This document shows, one piece after another, positions 1 to 5,362 of a stretch of 6,823 nt of DNA. Within the stretch, counting starts at the first letter, position 1. Each line of letters opens with the position of its first letter. The position numbers and the translations under genes are program-made. This DNA comes from Paenibacillus sp. Lineage in GTDB: Bacteria > Bacillota > Bacilli > Paenibacillales > Paenibacillaceae. Under the pieces are notes generated by a model, which did not search any database, was not told the origin of the DNA, and saw nothing but the letters and a program-made list of their open reading frames with translations. The stretch covers positions 1 through 6,823 of the forward strand of contig JAQSXN010000220.1 of the NCBI GenBank assembly GCA_029256665.1, given 5' to 3'.

Positions 1-101
1 AAGGGTCGTTTTTAGTTTCTCGAATATGAAAATTATGCAGCCGCAATTGTTTTTTGGTTTAGGTGCATGAAAGAATTAACATCTGACTTGACCGGCACGA
101 T

Positions 102-130
102 ATCATAATGCCCAAACCTCATCCAGTCAA
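102..130 (-). promoter_or_regulatory. Leftward sigma-A promoter
   Basis: On the minus strand there is TTGACT (125-130) followed by exactly 17 bases and then TATGAT (102-107). Each hexamer matches the housekeeping consensus (TTGACA / TATAAT) at five of six positions and the spacing is optimal. Transcription would start near position 95 and run left, out of the window. No start codon with a ribosome binding site is visible in the roughly 95 transcribed bases, so the gene it serves lies beyond position 1 behind a leader of at least about 95 bases. A chance match is possible but this is the best promoter in the window. Confidence 0.6.
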
Positions 131-243
131 GGGATTTGACGAAAAACAGCGTTAAATTTCGAGCGCCCCCCTCCTCCTTTCAGCCACTAATGTACAATCC
201 GGCATATAGCGCGATATCGTTTTTTCCAAATCTTCGAATTTCG

Positions 244-275
244 CTTAAGATCGATATAAGTCGGCTAACTTAAGA
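244..275. repeat. Pair of CTTAAGA repeats upstream of the small ORF
   Basis: CTTAAGA occurs at 244-250 and again at 269-275, a spacing of 25 bases. The core CTTAAG is its own reverse complement, so the two copies could bind a dimeric regulator or pair with each other in RNA. They lie 11 to 50 bases before the ribosome binding site of the 299-538 gene. Each core is only six bases, so chance is a real possibility. Confidence 0.25.
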
Positions 276-298
276 GATGCGAGATAAGGAGGAGCAGT

Positions 299-538
299 AT
301 GCACAAAGTAATCAAAATCAGATTCACCCTCTATTTCGGGGAGATGCCCGGAGCGGATTGTTTCGGCTATGCGGAATTGAACGGGGATGGACATAAGATC
401 GGGCTTTACAACGGATACGGCGAGGAAATAGACATGTTTGGCGCTCATGAATATGTCAAAGTCCGGTCGTTAGGCAAATTCGATAACGATGATCGCGATG
501 ATTTTTATTCCTTGCTGGAAAGCGACGGCGTAGGATAA
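299..538 (+). CDS. Small acidic hypothetical protein, 79 aa
   Basis: I do not recognise the family. The gene is probably real because the ATG follows AAGGAGGAG (286-294), with GGAGG six bases from the start, which is close to ideal for a Firmicute. The N-terminal third is beta-like (alternating KVIKIRFTLYF at residues 3-13). A glycine-rich middle follows (FGYAELNGDG, IGLYNGYGEE). The C-terminal part is strongly acidic (DNDDRDD near residues 62-68). There is no signal peptide, membrane segment, cysteine pair or recognisable catalytic motif, so a small soluble cytoplasmic protein is likely. It points toward the convergent VOC gene and is followed four bases later by a 30-codon ORF. It could be an orphan accessory gene or one member of an uncharacterised small-protein family; nothing in the sequence shows its function. 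Confidence 0.7.
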   Translation: MHKVIKIRFTLYFGEMPGADCFGYAELNGDGHKIGLYNGYGEEIDMFGAHEYVKVRSLGKFDNDDRDDFYSLLESDGVG

Positions 539-542
539 TGGC

Positions 543-635
543 ATGAAACACGGATTTCTACAAAACCGTGCCGATAATCCATTTATCGACGATAATCTCA
601 AACAATTGTTGGCGCGTGATGGGATTGCGAAGTAA
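543..635 (+). CDS. Possible 30-aa microprotein following the small ORF
   Basis: An ATG lies four bases after the stop of the 299-538 gene and opens a 30-codon frame ending in TAA at 633-635, directly against the left arm of the large palindrome (636-680). The peptide is soluble and ends LKQLLARDGIAK, which could be a short helix. The upstream sequence (TAGGAT, about eight bases before the ATG) is a weak ribosome binding site, so translation would depend on coupling to the gene before it. It may instead be the remnant of a longer gene or a chance frame. I list it because its tight placement between a real stop and a hairpin is what the last gene of a small transcription unit would look like. 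Confidence 0.3.
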   Translation: MKHGFLQNRADNPFIDDNLKQLLARDGIAK

Positions 636-680
636 GAAGGCCGGTGCTCTTAAGCGCATGGCTTTAGAGCACCGGCCTTC
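627..680 (-). terminator. Long hairpin between convergent genes, likely terminator
   Basis: Bases 636-650 and 666-680 are perfect reverse complements (15 bp, GAAGGCCGGTGCTCT). After one T/T mismatch the inner AAGC (652-655) pairs with GCTT (661-664) around a five-base loop. The element is therefore a nearly perfect 45-base palindrome. Read on the minus strand it is followed by TTACTTC, which with the end of the stem gives a T-rich tail, so it best serves as terminator for the VOC gene that ends at 725. On the plus strand the tail (GGTAGAGG) has no T-run, so termination of the small ORFs is less certain, though a stem this long may act both ways. Confidence 0.65.
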
Positions 681-724
681 GGTAGAGGCTTTAATGGACG
701 GCTTCATGGGGCGACATGACGTGA

Positions 725-1147
725 TTAGTTTTGAATTTCCGTATAGATTTGAAAGGTGACGCCGAATCTGTCCGTGATGTCGCCAAAGCCGGGACTGAAC
801 GGTTCTTCGCTAAACGGCATATTGACTTGTCCGCCTTGGCTCAACGCCTCGAATATGGTTCTGGATTGTTCCACGTCGTTCGTCGTGATGCATATCGTGA
901 CCCGCTTGCCGGCCTCGATTTCCGTTCCCCCGGGAGCATCCGAAAACATGAGCTCGGATTCGCCGATTCGCAGCTTGGCATGGGCCACAAGCTCCTTAAG
1001 ATCGTCGGTGAACGTGTCCGGCATGTTCGGCATATCTCCGTAAGTGGCAACGGACAGCACTTCCGCTCCGATTGTTTCTTCATAGAATCGAATGGCTTCC
1101 TTGGCGTTTCCCGCCAAATTAATGTAAGGTGTGAGTTTTACGTTCAT
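725..1147 (-). CDS. VOC-superfamily protein, PhnB/YjdN-like
   Basis: This encodes a 140-residue protein of the glyoxalase/bleomycin-resistance/dioxygenase (VOC) superfamily, closest in style to the PhnB/YjdN group of usually 135-150 residues. Seen in the sequence: the opening PYINLAGNAKEAIRFYEETIGAEV (residues 7-30, given here as the family's beta strand plus F-Y helix), the central VAHAKLRIGESELMFSD (54-70) with the family's typical His56 and M-S-D, and the C-terminal DITDRFGVTFQI (123-134). The first metal-binding His of true glyoxalase I is absent from the N-terminal strand, so a lyase activity should not be assumed. Family members probably dimerise; their substrates are mostly unknown. 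The start is set by AAGGAGGAA (1155-1163), seven bases before the ATG. The gene stands alone, with terminators on both sides. Confidence 0.88.
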   Translation of the reverse strand: MNVKLTPYINLAGNAKEAIRFYEETIGAEVLSVATYGDMPNMPDTFTDDLKELVAHAKLRIGESELMFSDAPGGTEIEAGKRVTICITTNDVEQSRTIFEALSQGGQVNMPFSEEPFSPGFGDITDRFGVTFQIYTEIQN

Positions 1148-1154
1148 TTCTTTA

Positions 1155-1201
1155 TTCCTCCTTGGATTTGAGCGCTCGTTTCTTCCGCTTTCATTTGTAT
1201 A
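1155..1201 (-). promoter_or_regulatory. VOC gene ribosome binding site and candidate -10
   Basis: The ribosome binding site AAGGAGGAA (1155-1163) is strong. On the minus strand a TATACA hexamer (1196-1201) could be the -10 element, giving a leader of roughly 40 bases. The matching -35 region falls on the T-tract of the upstream hairpin and fits the consensus poorly. A perfect eight-base palindrome, GAGCGCTC (1170-1177), lies in the leader and could be an operator. The promoter part is tentative. Confidence 0.35.
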
Positions 1202-1216
1202 GACGAAACACCCGCC

Positions 1217-1252
1217 AAAAAATCATCGGTGCACGAAAAAATAACCGATGAT
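1217..1252 (-). terminator. Second hairpin with T-tract downstream of trpB
   Basis: On the minus strand ATCATCGGT (1244-1252) pairs perfectly with ACCGATGAT (1222-1230) across a 13-base loop and is followed at once by five Ts (1217-1221). This has the form of an intrinsic terminator of moderate strength (four G/C pairs in nine). It would back up the first trpB terminator and shield the VOC gene from read-through. Because it lies just before the candidate VOC -10 it could also be an operator. Confidence 0.45.
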
Positions 1253-1285
1253 GCGCTCGATGCGTGATTCCATACAAGGAGTCTT

Positions 1286-1319
1286 AAATCTAAACCAAAG
1301 GGCGCCCAACGGACGCCCT
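1286..1319 (-). terminator. trpB intrinsic terminator
   Basis: In minus-strand RNA, AGGGCGUCC (1311-1319) pairs with GGGCGCCCU (1299-1307) as a nine-base stem that includes one U-G pair, with a three-base GUU loop (1308-1310). A T-rich tail follows (UUGGUUUAGAUUU, 1286-1298). It starts 26 bases after the trpB stop codon, the usual place and form for a Rho-independent terminator. Confidence 0.75.
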
Positions 1320-1344
1320 AGGTCTTGCCTATATCCAAAAGGTC

Positions 1345-2505
1345 TTACTTAAGCATCGAATACACCTGCTCGACATCCTTATCCCCGCGGCCGGACAAAT
1401 TGACGATGATCAATTGATCTTGTCCCATCGTCGGCGCCAGCTTCTTGGCGTATGCGATCGCGTGCGCGCTCTCCAGAGCAGGGATAATGCCTTCCGTGCG
1501 AGACAACTCCTGAAAGGCTTCCAACACTTCCTCATTGGTAACGGTGGCATATTCGGCACGGCCCGTCACCTTCATGTGGCTGTGCTCGGGACCGATGCCC
1601 GGATAGTCCAGCCCCGCGGCGATCGAATAGGTTTTCTTCGGCTGACCTTCTTCGTCCAGCAGCACTAAACATTTGAAGCCGTGAATCATGCTCGGAACGC
1701 CTTGGGTCAAGGAAGGCGCTTGATCGGGCTCGACGCCGATCAAACGAACGCCAGGCTCGTCGATATAGTGGGCGAACGCGCCGATCGCGTTGCTGCCGCC
1801 GCCCGTGCAGGCCACGACCGCGTCCGGCAATCGGCCTTCCTTCTCCACGATCTGCCGCTTCGATTCTTCGCTGATAATCGCCTGGAAGTGCTTGACCATC
1901 GTCGGGAACGGATGCGGGCCAACCGCGGAACCGAGCAAATAAAACGTATTTTTATAATTGCGAACCAGATCGCCCAATGCCTCGTCTACCGCGTCCTTCA
2001 GCCGTCCTTGGCCATTATGGACCGGTACGACCGTCGCTCCGAGAAGCTCCATCCGGAAGACGTTCAGCGCCTGCCGGCGCGTATCCTCGGCTCCCATGTA
2101 GATAACGCAATCCATGTTGAACATCGCGCAGGCCGTAGCCGTTGCGACCCCGTGTTGACCCGCGCCGGTCTCCGCGATAATCCGCTTGGCGCCCATGCGT
2201 TTGGCGAGCAGAATTTGGCCGATCGCGTTATTGATTTTGTGAGCTCCCGTATGATTCAGATCCTCGCGCTTTAAGTAGATCTTCGGTCCGCCCCAAGCTT
2301 TGGTCAGACGCTCCGCGTACGTCAGCGGGTTCTCGCGTCCCACGTATTCGCTCAAGTAGTAACGCAGCTCTTCCTTAAACTCCGGATCTTCTTTGAACTT
2401 ATAAAATTGCTCGCTCAAATAATGTAATACTTCCTGCAATTCCGGCGGGACGAAGCTGCCCCCGAACTCCCCGAAGTACCCCTCTTGCTGCAATTGTTGG
2501 TCCAT
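1345..2505 (-). CDS. trpB: Tryptophan synthase beta chain
   Basis: TrpB is a PLP enzyme that joins indole to L-serine to make L-tryptophan, the last step of the pathway, in the cytoplasm as an alpha2-beta2 complex with TrpA. At 386 residues it is full length, and the opening ([15 protein letters not shown]) is of the classic TrpB1 type rather than TrpB2. Visible active-site elements are the PLP lysine Lys90 in [10 protein letters not shown], Glu112 in AETGAGQHG, the phosphate-binding GGGSNA (235-240), Asp300 in AGLDYPG, Glu345 in PALESAHA and Ser371 in SGRGDKD. All the residues expected for activity are there. The ATG is set by GGAGG (2515-2519), nine bases upstream. No trpA follows and no trpF precedes; its neighbours are a VOC gene and a sensor kinase. 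The 114-base upstream gap is too short for a T-box plus promoter and has no evident GAG/TAG array for TRAP. Confidence 0.97.
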   Translation of the reverse strand: MDQQLQQEGYFGEFGGSFVPPELQEVLHYLSEQFYKFKEDPEFKEELRYYLSEYVGRENPLTYAERLTKAWGGPKIYLKREDLNHTGAHKINNAIGQILLAKRMGAKRIIAETGAGQHGVATATACAMFNMDCVIYMGAEDTRRQALNVFRMELLGATVVPVHNGQGRLKDAVDEALGDLVRNYKNTFYLLGSAVGPHPFPTMVKHFQAIISEESKRQIVEKEGRLPDAVVACTGGGSNAIGAFAHYIDEPGVRLIGVEPDQAPSLTQGVPSMIHGFKCLVLLDEEGQPKKTYSIAAGLDYPGIGPEHSHMKVTGRAEYATVTNEEVLEAFQELSRTEGIIPALESAHAIAYAKKLAPTMGQDQLIIVNLSGRGDKDVEQVYSMLK

Positions 2506-2519
2506 TAGTAAGCGCCTCC

Positions 2520-2591
2520 ATTTATTGGAATAGGATGCAAATGCTCACCAACTATATTACCATAATTTGCAACAGCAGATTAGCCCTCGTA
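2520..2591 (-). promoter_or_regulatory. AT-rich gap before trpB, possible promoter
   Basis: The gap between the kinase and trpB has an AT-rich core. On the minus strand it shows TAATAT (2554-2559) and the overlapping TATAGT (2551-2556) as -10-like hexamers, with TTGCAA (2567-2572) and TTACGA (2587-2592) as -35-like ones, but no pair has correct spacing. A seven-base inverted repeat (TGCAAAT 2536-2542 with ATTTGCA 2565-2571) straddles the -10-like bases and could be an operator. Whether trpB has its own promoter here or is read through from the kinase cannot be settled from the sequence. Confidence 0.25.
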
Positions 2592-2621
2592 AGCGGCGCC
2601 GCGCTAATTGACGACACCGCT
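2592..2621 (-). terminator. Hairpin at the end of the kinase gene, no T-tract
   Basis: In minus-strand RNA, AGCGGUGUCG (2612-2621), which overlaps the kinase stop codon, pairs with CGGCGCCGCU (2592-2601) through ten base pairs, two of them G-U, around a ten-base loop. The stem is GC-rich and stable, but the following bases (UACGAGGG) have no U-run. It may protect the 3' end of the operon mRNA or be a weak stop; on its own it is not a standard intrinsic terminator. Confidence 0.35.
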
Positions 2622-4335
2622 ATCGCGCATTGGAATAGAGCGCGTTTCCCGGAATAGTCACGCTAACCCGCGTCCATCGTCCAAGCTCGCTTGCGATTCC
2701 GACTCCGTACTCGGCCCCATATTGCACTTGAAGACGCATATGGACGTTGCGGAGACCGTACCCTCTGGATTGCTTGACGAGCACTTCTTCCGCAACGTCG
2801 GCAGGAATGCCGGGGCCGTTGTCTTCAACCGTGAAGACTAGCGTATTTCCGTCATCCCCGATACGTCCGCCGATCCGCAGCAGGCCTCTTCCGGAACGTT
2901 TCTGGTCAATTCCGTGCTCGATCGCGTTCTCGACGATCGGCTGAAGCACGAGCTTGATCATTTGCTGTTCAAGTATGCCGTCATCCACTTCATATTCCAC
3001 ATCAAAGTTGTCATCGTGCATGATGAGCTGCATCTCGAGATACGATTTGGTGTTCAACAGCTCGTCCTTGACTAGAATGAGATCTTTGCCCTGATTGAGA
3101 GTCGTGCGGTAAAAGGAAGACAATATCCCGGCGACCCGGCTGATTTCCATCGCGCCCGCGTCGATCGCTTTCCAGTTGATGACCGATAAAGAGTTGTAGA
3201 GGAAGTGAGGATTGATCTGGGCCTGAAGAGCTCTCAGCTCCGCTTCCCGCTGGATGATCTTGCTCTTGTAGCCTTCCTCGATCAACTGATTGATGCTGGC
3301 AAGCATCTTGCCGAACCGCGATTCCAGCTCCCCGATTTCGTCGCCCGCATGGGCCTTCAAGCTGATCGTAAGCGTCCCTTCTTCGACCAGCTTCATCTTG
3401 TGATTCAGGCGATTGATCCTTCGGACGAACACGCGGGAAAAGATCCAGCTGACAAGCAGCAACGCCGCGATGCAGACCGCTTCAATGATCAAAGTAGCCC
3501 GGAGGATTTTCCACGGACTAATCGTCAAGTCTTCGGCGGGCACGATGAGGGAAAGCGACCAATCCGTTTCCCTCATATCGCGATGCAGCCACACGTAATC
3601 CGGTTGCTCGCCGACCGTGCCTTGCAACCGTTGCTCGACTAGAGCGGCGGCGTCCGCCGTTTTGCCGGAGACCGGACCGTTCGCGTAAACGACTTTCCCC
3701 GCTCCATCGGCAATGACCGCCGCGGCTTCGTGAAGATCCGGCAAATTCAGCGAGTTAGGCAGAAAGTCCGGGATAAGCTCGACGTATACGAGATTTTTTT
3801 TCTCGTAATTGATATCGCCGAAGATGCGCCTGACGCCGAACACGATTCCATCCTCGACATACCAATGCGTATCGAGCGACTCCATCGCATCGCCGTACCA
3901 ATGCTCTTTTTCGACGTCGGCAATCGGCATAATGGAATTGAAGCGCTCGGTCAGATTGTTTTCAGTGTAGATGACGATCCGCCCAATATCGCTGTTCAAG
4001 AAGGTCGTCGTATTAATAAGCGGATCCACGATCTCTTTCAGATCGATATACATGGAATAGTAGCTTTTGTATTCTTCGTTGAAGATATGGGAGAAGTTCG
4101 GATTGTAACTGATCAATTCAATCGCCGAGTCGAAGCGCTGCATCTTGTAGCTCAAGCTGTCGTCGATTTTTCTCAAGTTATCCTGCAGGACGATGTTCGC
4201 CTGCTCGAGCTGCACCTTCTTGGACTGCTGGTAGGAATATACGCCAAGAATCGTTAGCGGGATCAAGGTTACGGCAAGATAGGATACGAACAGCTTGTGT
4301 CTCAGCTTGATCGAATGGCTCCATTTCGCGAACAA
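2620..4335 (-). CDS. YesM-type sensor histidine kinase
   Basis: A 571-residue membrane sensor kinase of the LytS/YesM class, which autophosphorylates on His and passes phosphate to a YesN-like AraC-type response regulator. Domains in order: short basic N-terminus, membrane segment 1 (about 15-34), a Cache-like extracellular sensor (about 35-275), membrane segment 2 (about 277-299), HAMP (about 300-352), then the His_kinase domain with phospho-acceptor His377 in NPHFLYN. The ATPase has an N-box at QPIVENAIEHG (Asn470), a G1 box DNGPGI (505-510) and a G2 box RGYGLRNV (524-531). All catalytic motifs are intact. The start is TTG at 4333-4335, preceded by AAAGGCGG (4344-4351) with eight bases between; no ATG or GTG lies in frame before a stop about 36 bases upstream. 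It is last in the apparent transporter operon, 130 bases after the YtcP-like gene. No response regulator is adjacent. Confidence 0.93.
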   Translation of the reverse strand: MFAKWSHSIKLRHKLFVSYLAVTLIPLTILGVYSYQQSKKVQLEQANIVLQDNLRKIDDSLSYKMQRFDSAIELISYNPNFSHIFNEEYKSYYSMYIDLKEIVDPLINTTTFLNSDIGRIVIYTENNLTERFNSIMPIADVEKEHWYGDAMESLDTHWYVEDGIVFGVRRIFGDINYEKKNLVYVELIPDFLPNSLNLPDLHEAAAVIADGAGKVVYANGPVSGKTADAAALVEQRLQGTVGEQPDYVWLHRDMRETDWSLSLIVPAEDLTISPWKILRATLIIEAVCIAALLLVSWIFSRVFVRRINRLNHKMKLVEEGTLTISLKAHAGDEIGELESRFGKMLASINQLIEEGYKSKIIQREAELRALQAQINPHFLYNSLSVINWKAIDAGAMEISRVAGILSSFYRTTLNQGKDLILVKDELLNTKSYLEMQLIMHDDNFDVEYEVDDGILEQQMIKLVLQPIVENAIEHGIDQKRSGRGLLRIGGRIGDDGNTLVFTVEDNGPGIPADVAEEVLVKQSRGYGLRNVHMRLQVQYGAEYGVGIASELGRWTRVSVTIPGNALYSNAR

Positions 4336-4465
4336 CGGGCTTACCGCCTTTCCAACATACGATAGAGGTTATCGGGCAATCCGTCGTTGCTTTCGGTGTT
4401 ACAGCTACGGTCATCGGATGGCCCCCTCTAAGCTTACACGATTAAAGGGTTGCGGCACAAAGTCC
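4336..4465 (-). other. Gap between permease and kinase with competing start signals
   Basis: The 130 bases contain no T-tracted hairpin and no clear promoter, so read-through from the permease is likely. On the minus strand GAGGGGG (4422-4428), seven bases before ATG (4412-4414), forms a better ribosome binding site than that of the kinase. It opens a different frame of 78 codons that runs 158 bases into the kinase gene (to 4178). A third frame in the same gap, open from 4427 to a TAA at 4341-4343 inside the kinase ribosome binding site, reads like a protein end (NLYRMLERR) but has no good start. These could be a coupled leader peptide, the decayed end of a lost gene, or chance. Confidence 0.3.
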
Positions 4466-5347
4466 CTACTCCTTAACGGCGCCCAGCACGATGCCGCTCA
4501 CGAAGTATTTCTGGAGAAACGGATAGATTAACAGGATCGGCACCATGGACACCATGACTTTGGCCGAGTTGAGCAATTGGCTGGACATGTTCGTCAGTCG
4601 CTTGATTTCCTCGGGGTCCGTCGTGTTCATGATGGAGTTCACGCTAATGATCAACTGTTGGATATAGGTTTGCAGCGGCCAATTTTCCTTGTGATGCATA
4701 AGAATCATGCCATCGAAGAACGCGTTCCAATGCCCTACGATCGAGAACAAAGTGACCGTGGCCAGGGCCGGCAATGAAATCGGAACGAAAATGACGGTAA
4801 GGATCTTCCAAGGTCCCGCGCCGTCCATATTGGCCGCTTCCTCCAGTTCCTTCGGGATGCCCCGGAAAAAGTTCATCAGCAGGATCACGTTGAAAACAGG
4901 CACGGCCGTCGGCAGAACCAGCGCCCAAATCGAGTCCAGCATGCCGAGCGAATAGATCGTCATATACCAAGGAATCAATCCGCCGCTGAACAGCATGCAG
5001 AAAATAACGAACCACATGTAGACGTTTCGGCCGGGAAACAGCTTGGCGGATTTGGACAGCGGGTAAGCCATCAGAATCGTAATAATAAAGTTGATCGCTC
5101 CTCCAAGCAATACCCTCTTGATCGATACGCCGAAGGAAATGAAGAAATTGCGGTCGTTAATGATGGATTCGTAGGCGTTCAGATTAAACTCCACCGGCCA
5201 GAAGAAGACCTGACCGGACATGGCCGGGATTTTGCCGCTGAACGAGATGGCGAGCGTATTGAGAATCGGCGCTATCGAGAAAAAAGCAATAAGGCTTAAT
5301 ATGAGATAGATCGTCCAATCGACGATTCGGTTAGTTCCACGGATCAT
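4466..5347 (-). CDS. Carbohydrate ABC transporter permease, YtcP-like
   Basis: A 293-residue inner-membrane permease of the MalG-like family (CUT1 type), one half of the membrane channel of a sugar importer. About six hydrophobic segments are visible (near residues 12-34, 70-97, 108-129, 138-162, 183-207 and 264-287). Between the fourth and fifth is the EAA loop that docks the ATPase: EAANMDGAG beginning at Glu170, ending at Pro189, matching the family consensus EAA-x2-DGA. The N-terminal IAPILNTLAISFS and the C-terminal FVSGIVLGAVKE are typical of Paenibacillus and Bacillus YtcP. The ATG follows GGGAG with nine bases between. It lies 15 bases after the LplB-like gene, so the two are cotranscribed and probably form a heterodimer. 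Confidence 0.94.
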   Translation of the reverse strand: MIRGTNRIVDWTIYLILSLIAFFSIAPILNTLAISFSGKIPAMSGQVFFWPVEFNLNAYESIINDRNFFISFGVSIKRVLLGGAINFIITILMAYPLSKSAKLFPGRNVYMWFVIFCMLFSGGLIPWYMTIYSLGMLDSIWALVLPTAVPVFNVILLMNFFRGIPKELEEAANMDGAGPWKILTVIFVPISLPALATVTLFSIVGHWNAFFDGMILMHHKENWPLQTYIQQLIISVNSIMNTTDPEEIKRLTNMSSQLLNSAKVMVSMVPILLIYPFLQKYFVSGIVLGAVKE

Positions 5348-5362
5348 AAATCGTCACTCCCG

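Larger units (their letters stand above)
1..298. other. Intergenic region without a convincing gene
   Basis: No ORF here has both a start codon and a well-placed ribosome binding site. Two short open frames were read and not accepted: plus-strand 16-108 (30 codons, no usable start) and minus-strand 33-122 (29 codons from ATG, open back to a stop at 180-182). The region does contain a good leftward promoter (102-130, listed separately), a purine-rich Shine-Dalgarno-like run on the minus strand (about 171-180, AAAGGAGGAG) with no start codon at a useful distance, and two copies of CTTAAGA just before the 299-538 gene. I could not find a convincing rightward promoter for that gene; the best -10-like hexamer is TATAAG at 255-260 with a poor -35. 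Confidence 0.6.

Noticed and set aside
16..108. Plus-strand open frame of 30 codons near the left edge
   Set aside because: It has no start codon near its beginning and is bounded by a stop at 13-15; the first ATG leaves only 13 codons, with no ribosome binding site.
33..122. Minus-strand 29-codon ORF starting at ATG 120-122
   Set aside because: It overlaps the strong leftward promoter, its ATG lies between the -35 and -10 elements, and there is no ribosome binding site close to that ATG.
549..570. Small hairpin CACGG/CCGTG with an inner TTT/AAA
   Set aside because: Only eight pairs with one mismatch, inside the possible 30-codon ORF; the three-T tail on the minus strand is too short to call a terminator.
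731..1171. Plus-strand 146-codon ORF antisense to the VOC gene
   Set aside because: It is the mirror of a gene with clear family motifs and a strong ribosome binding site, and its own translation shows no family features.
1681..2274. Plus-strand 197-codon ORF antisense to trpB
   Set aside because: Open antisense frames are common opposite GC-biased codons; the arginine-rich translation has no recognisable domain and trpB is unmistakable.
2593..2602. Ten-base perfect palindrome GCGGCGCCGC
   Set aside because: It has no loop and is better explained as part of the 3' arm of the hairpin at 2592-2621.
2520..2620. T-box or TRAP-type leader for trpB
   Set aside because: The gap is only 114 bases, shows no T-box bulge sequence or terminator before the start codon, and lacks the series of GAG/TAG triplets needed for TRAP.
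3730..4257. Plus-strand 175-codon ORF antisense to the kinase sensor domain
   Set aside because: No ribosome binding site or domain; it lies opposite a continuous kinase reading frame with both membrane segments and all catalytic motifs.
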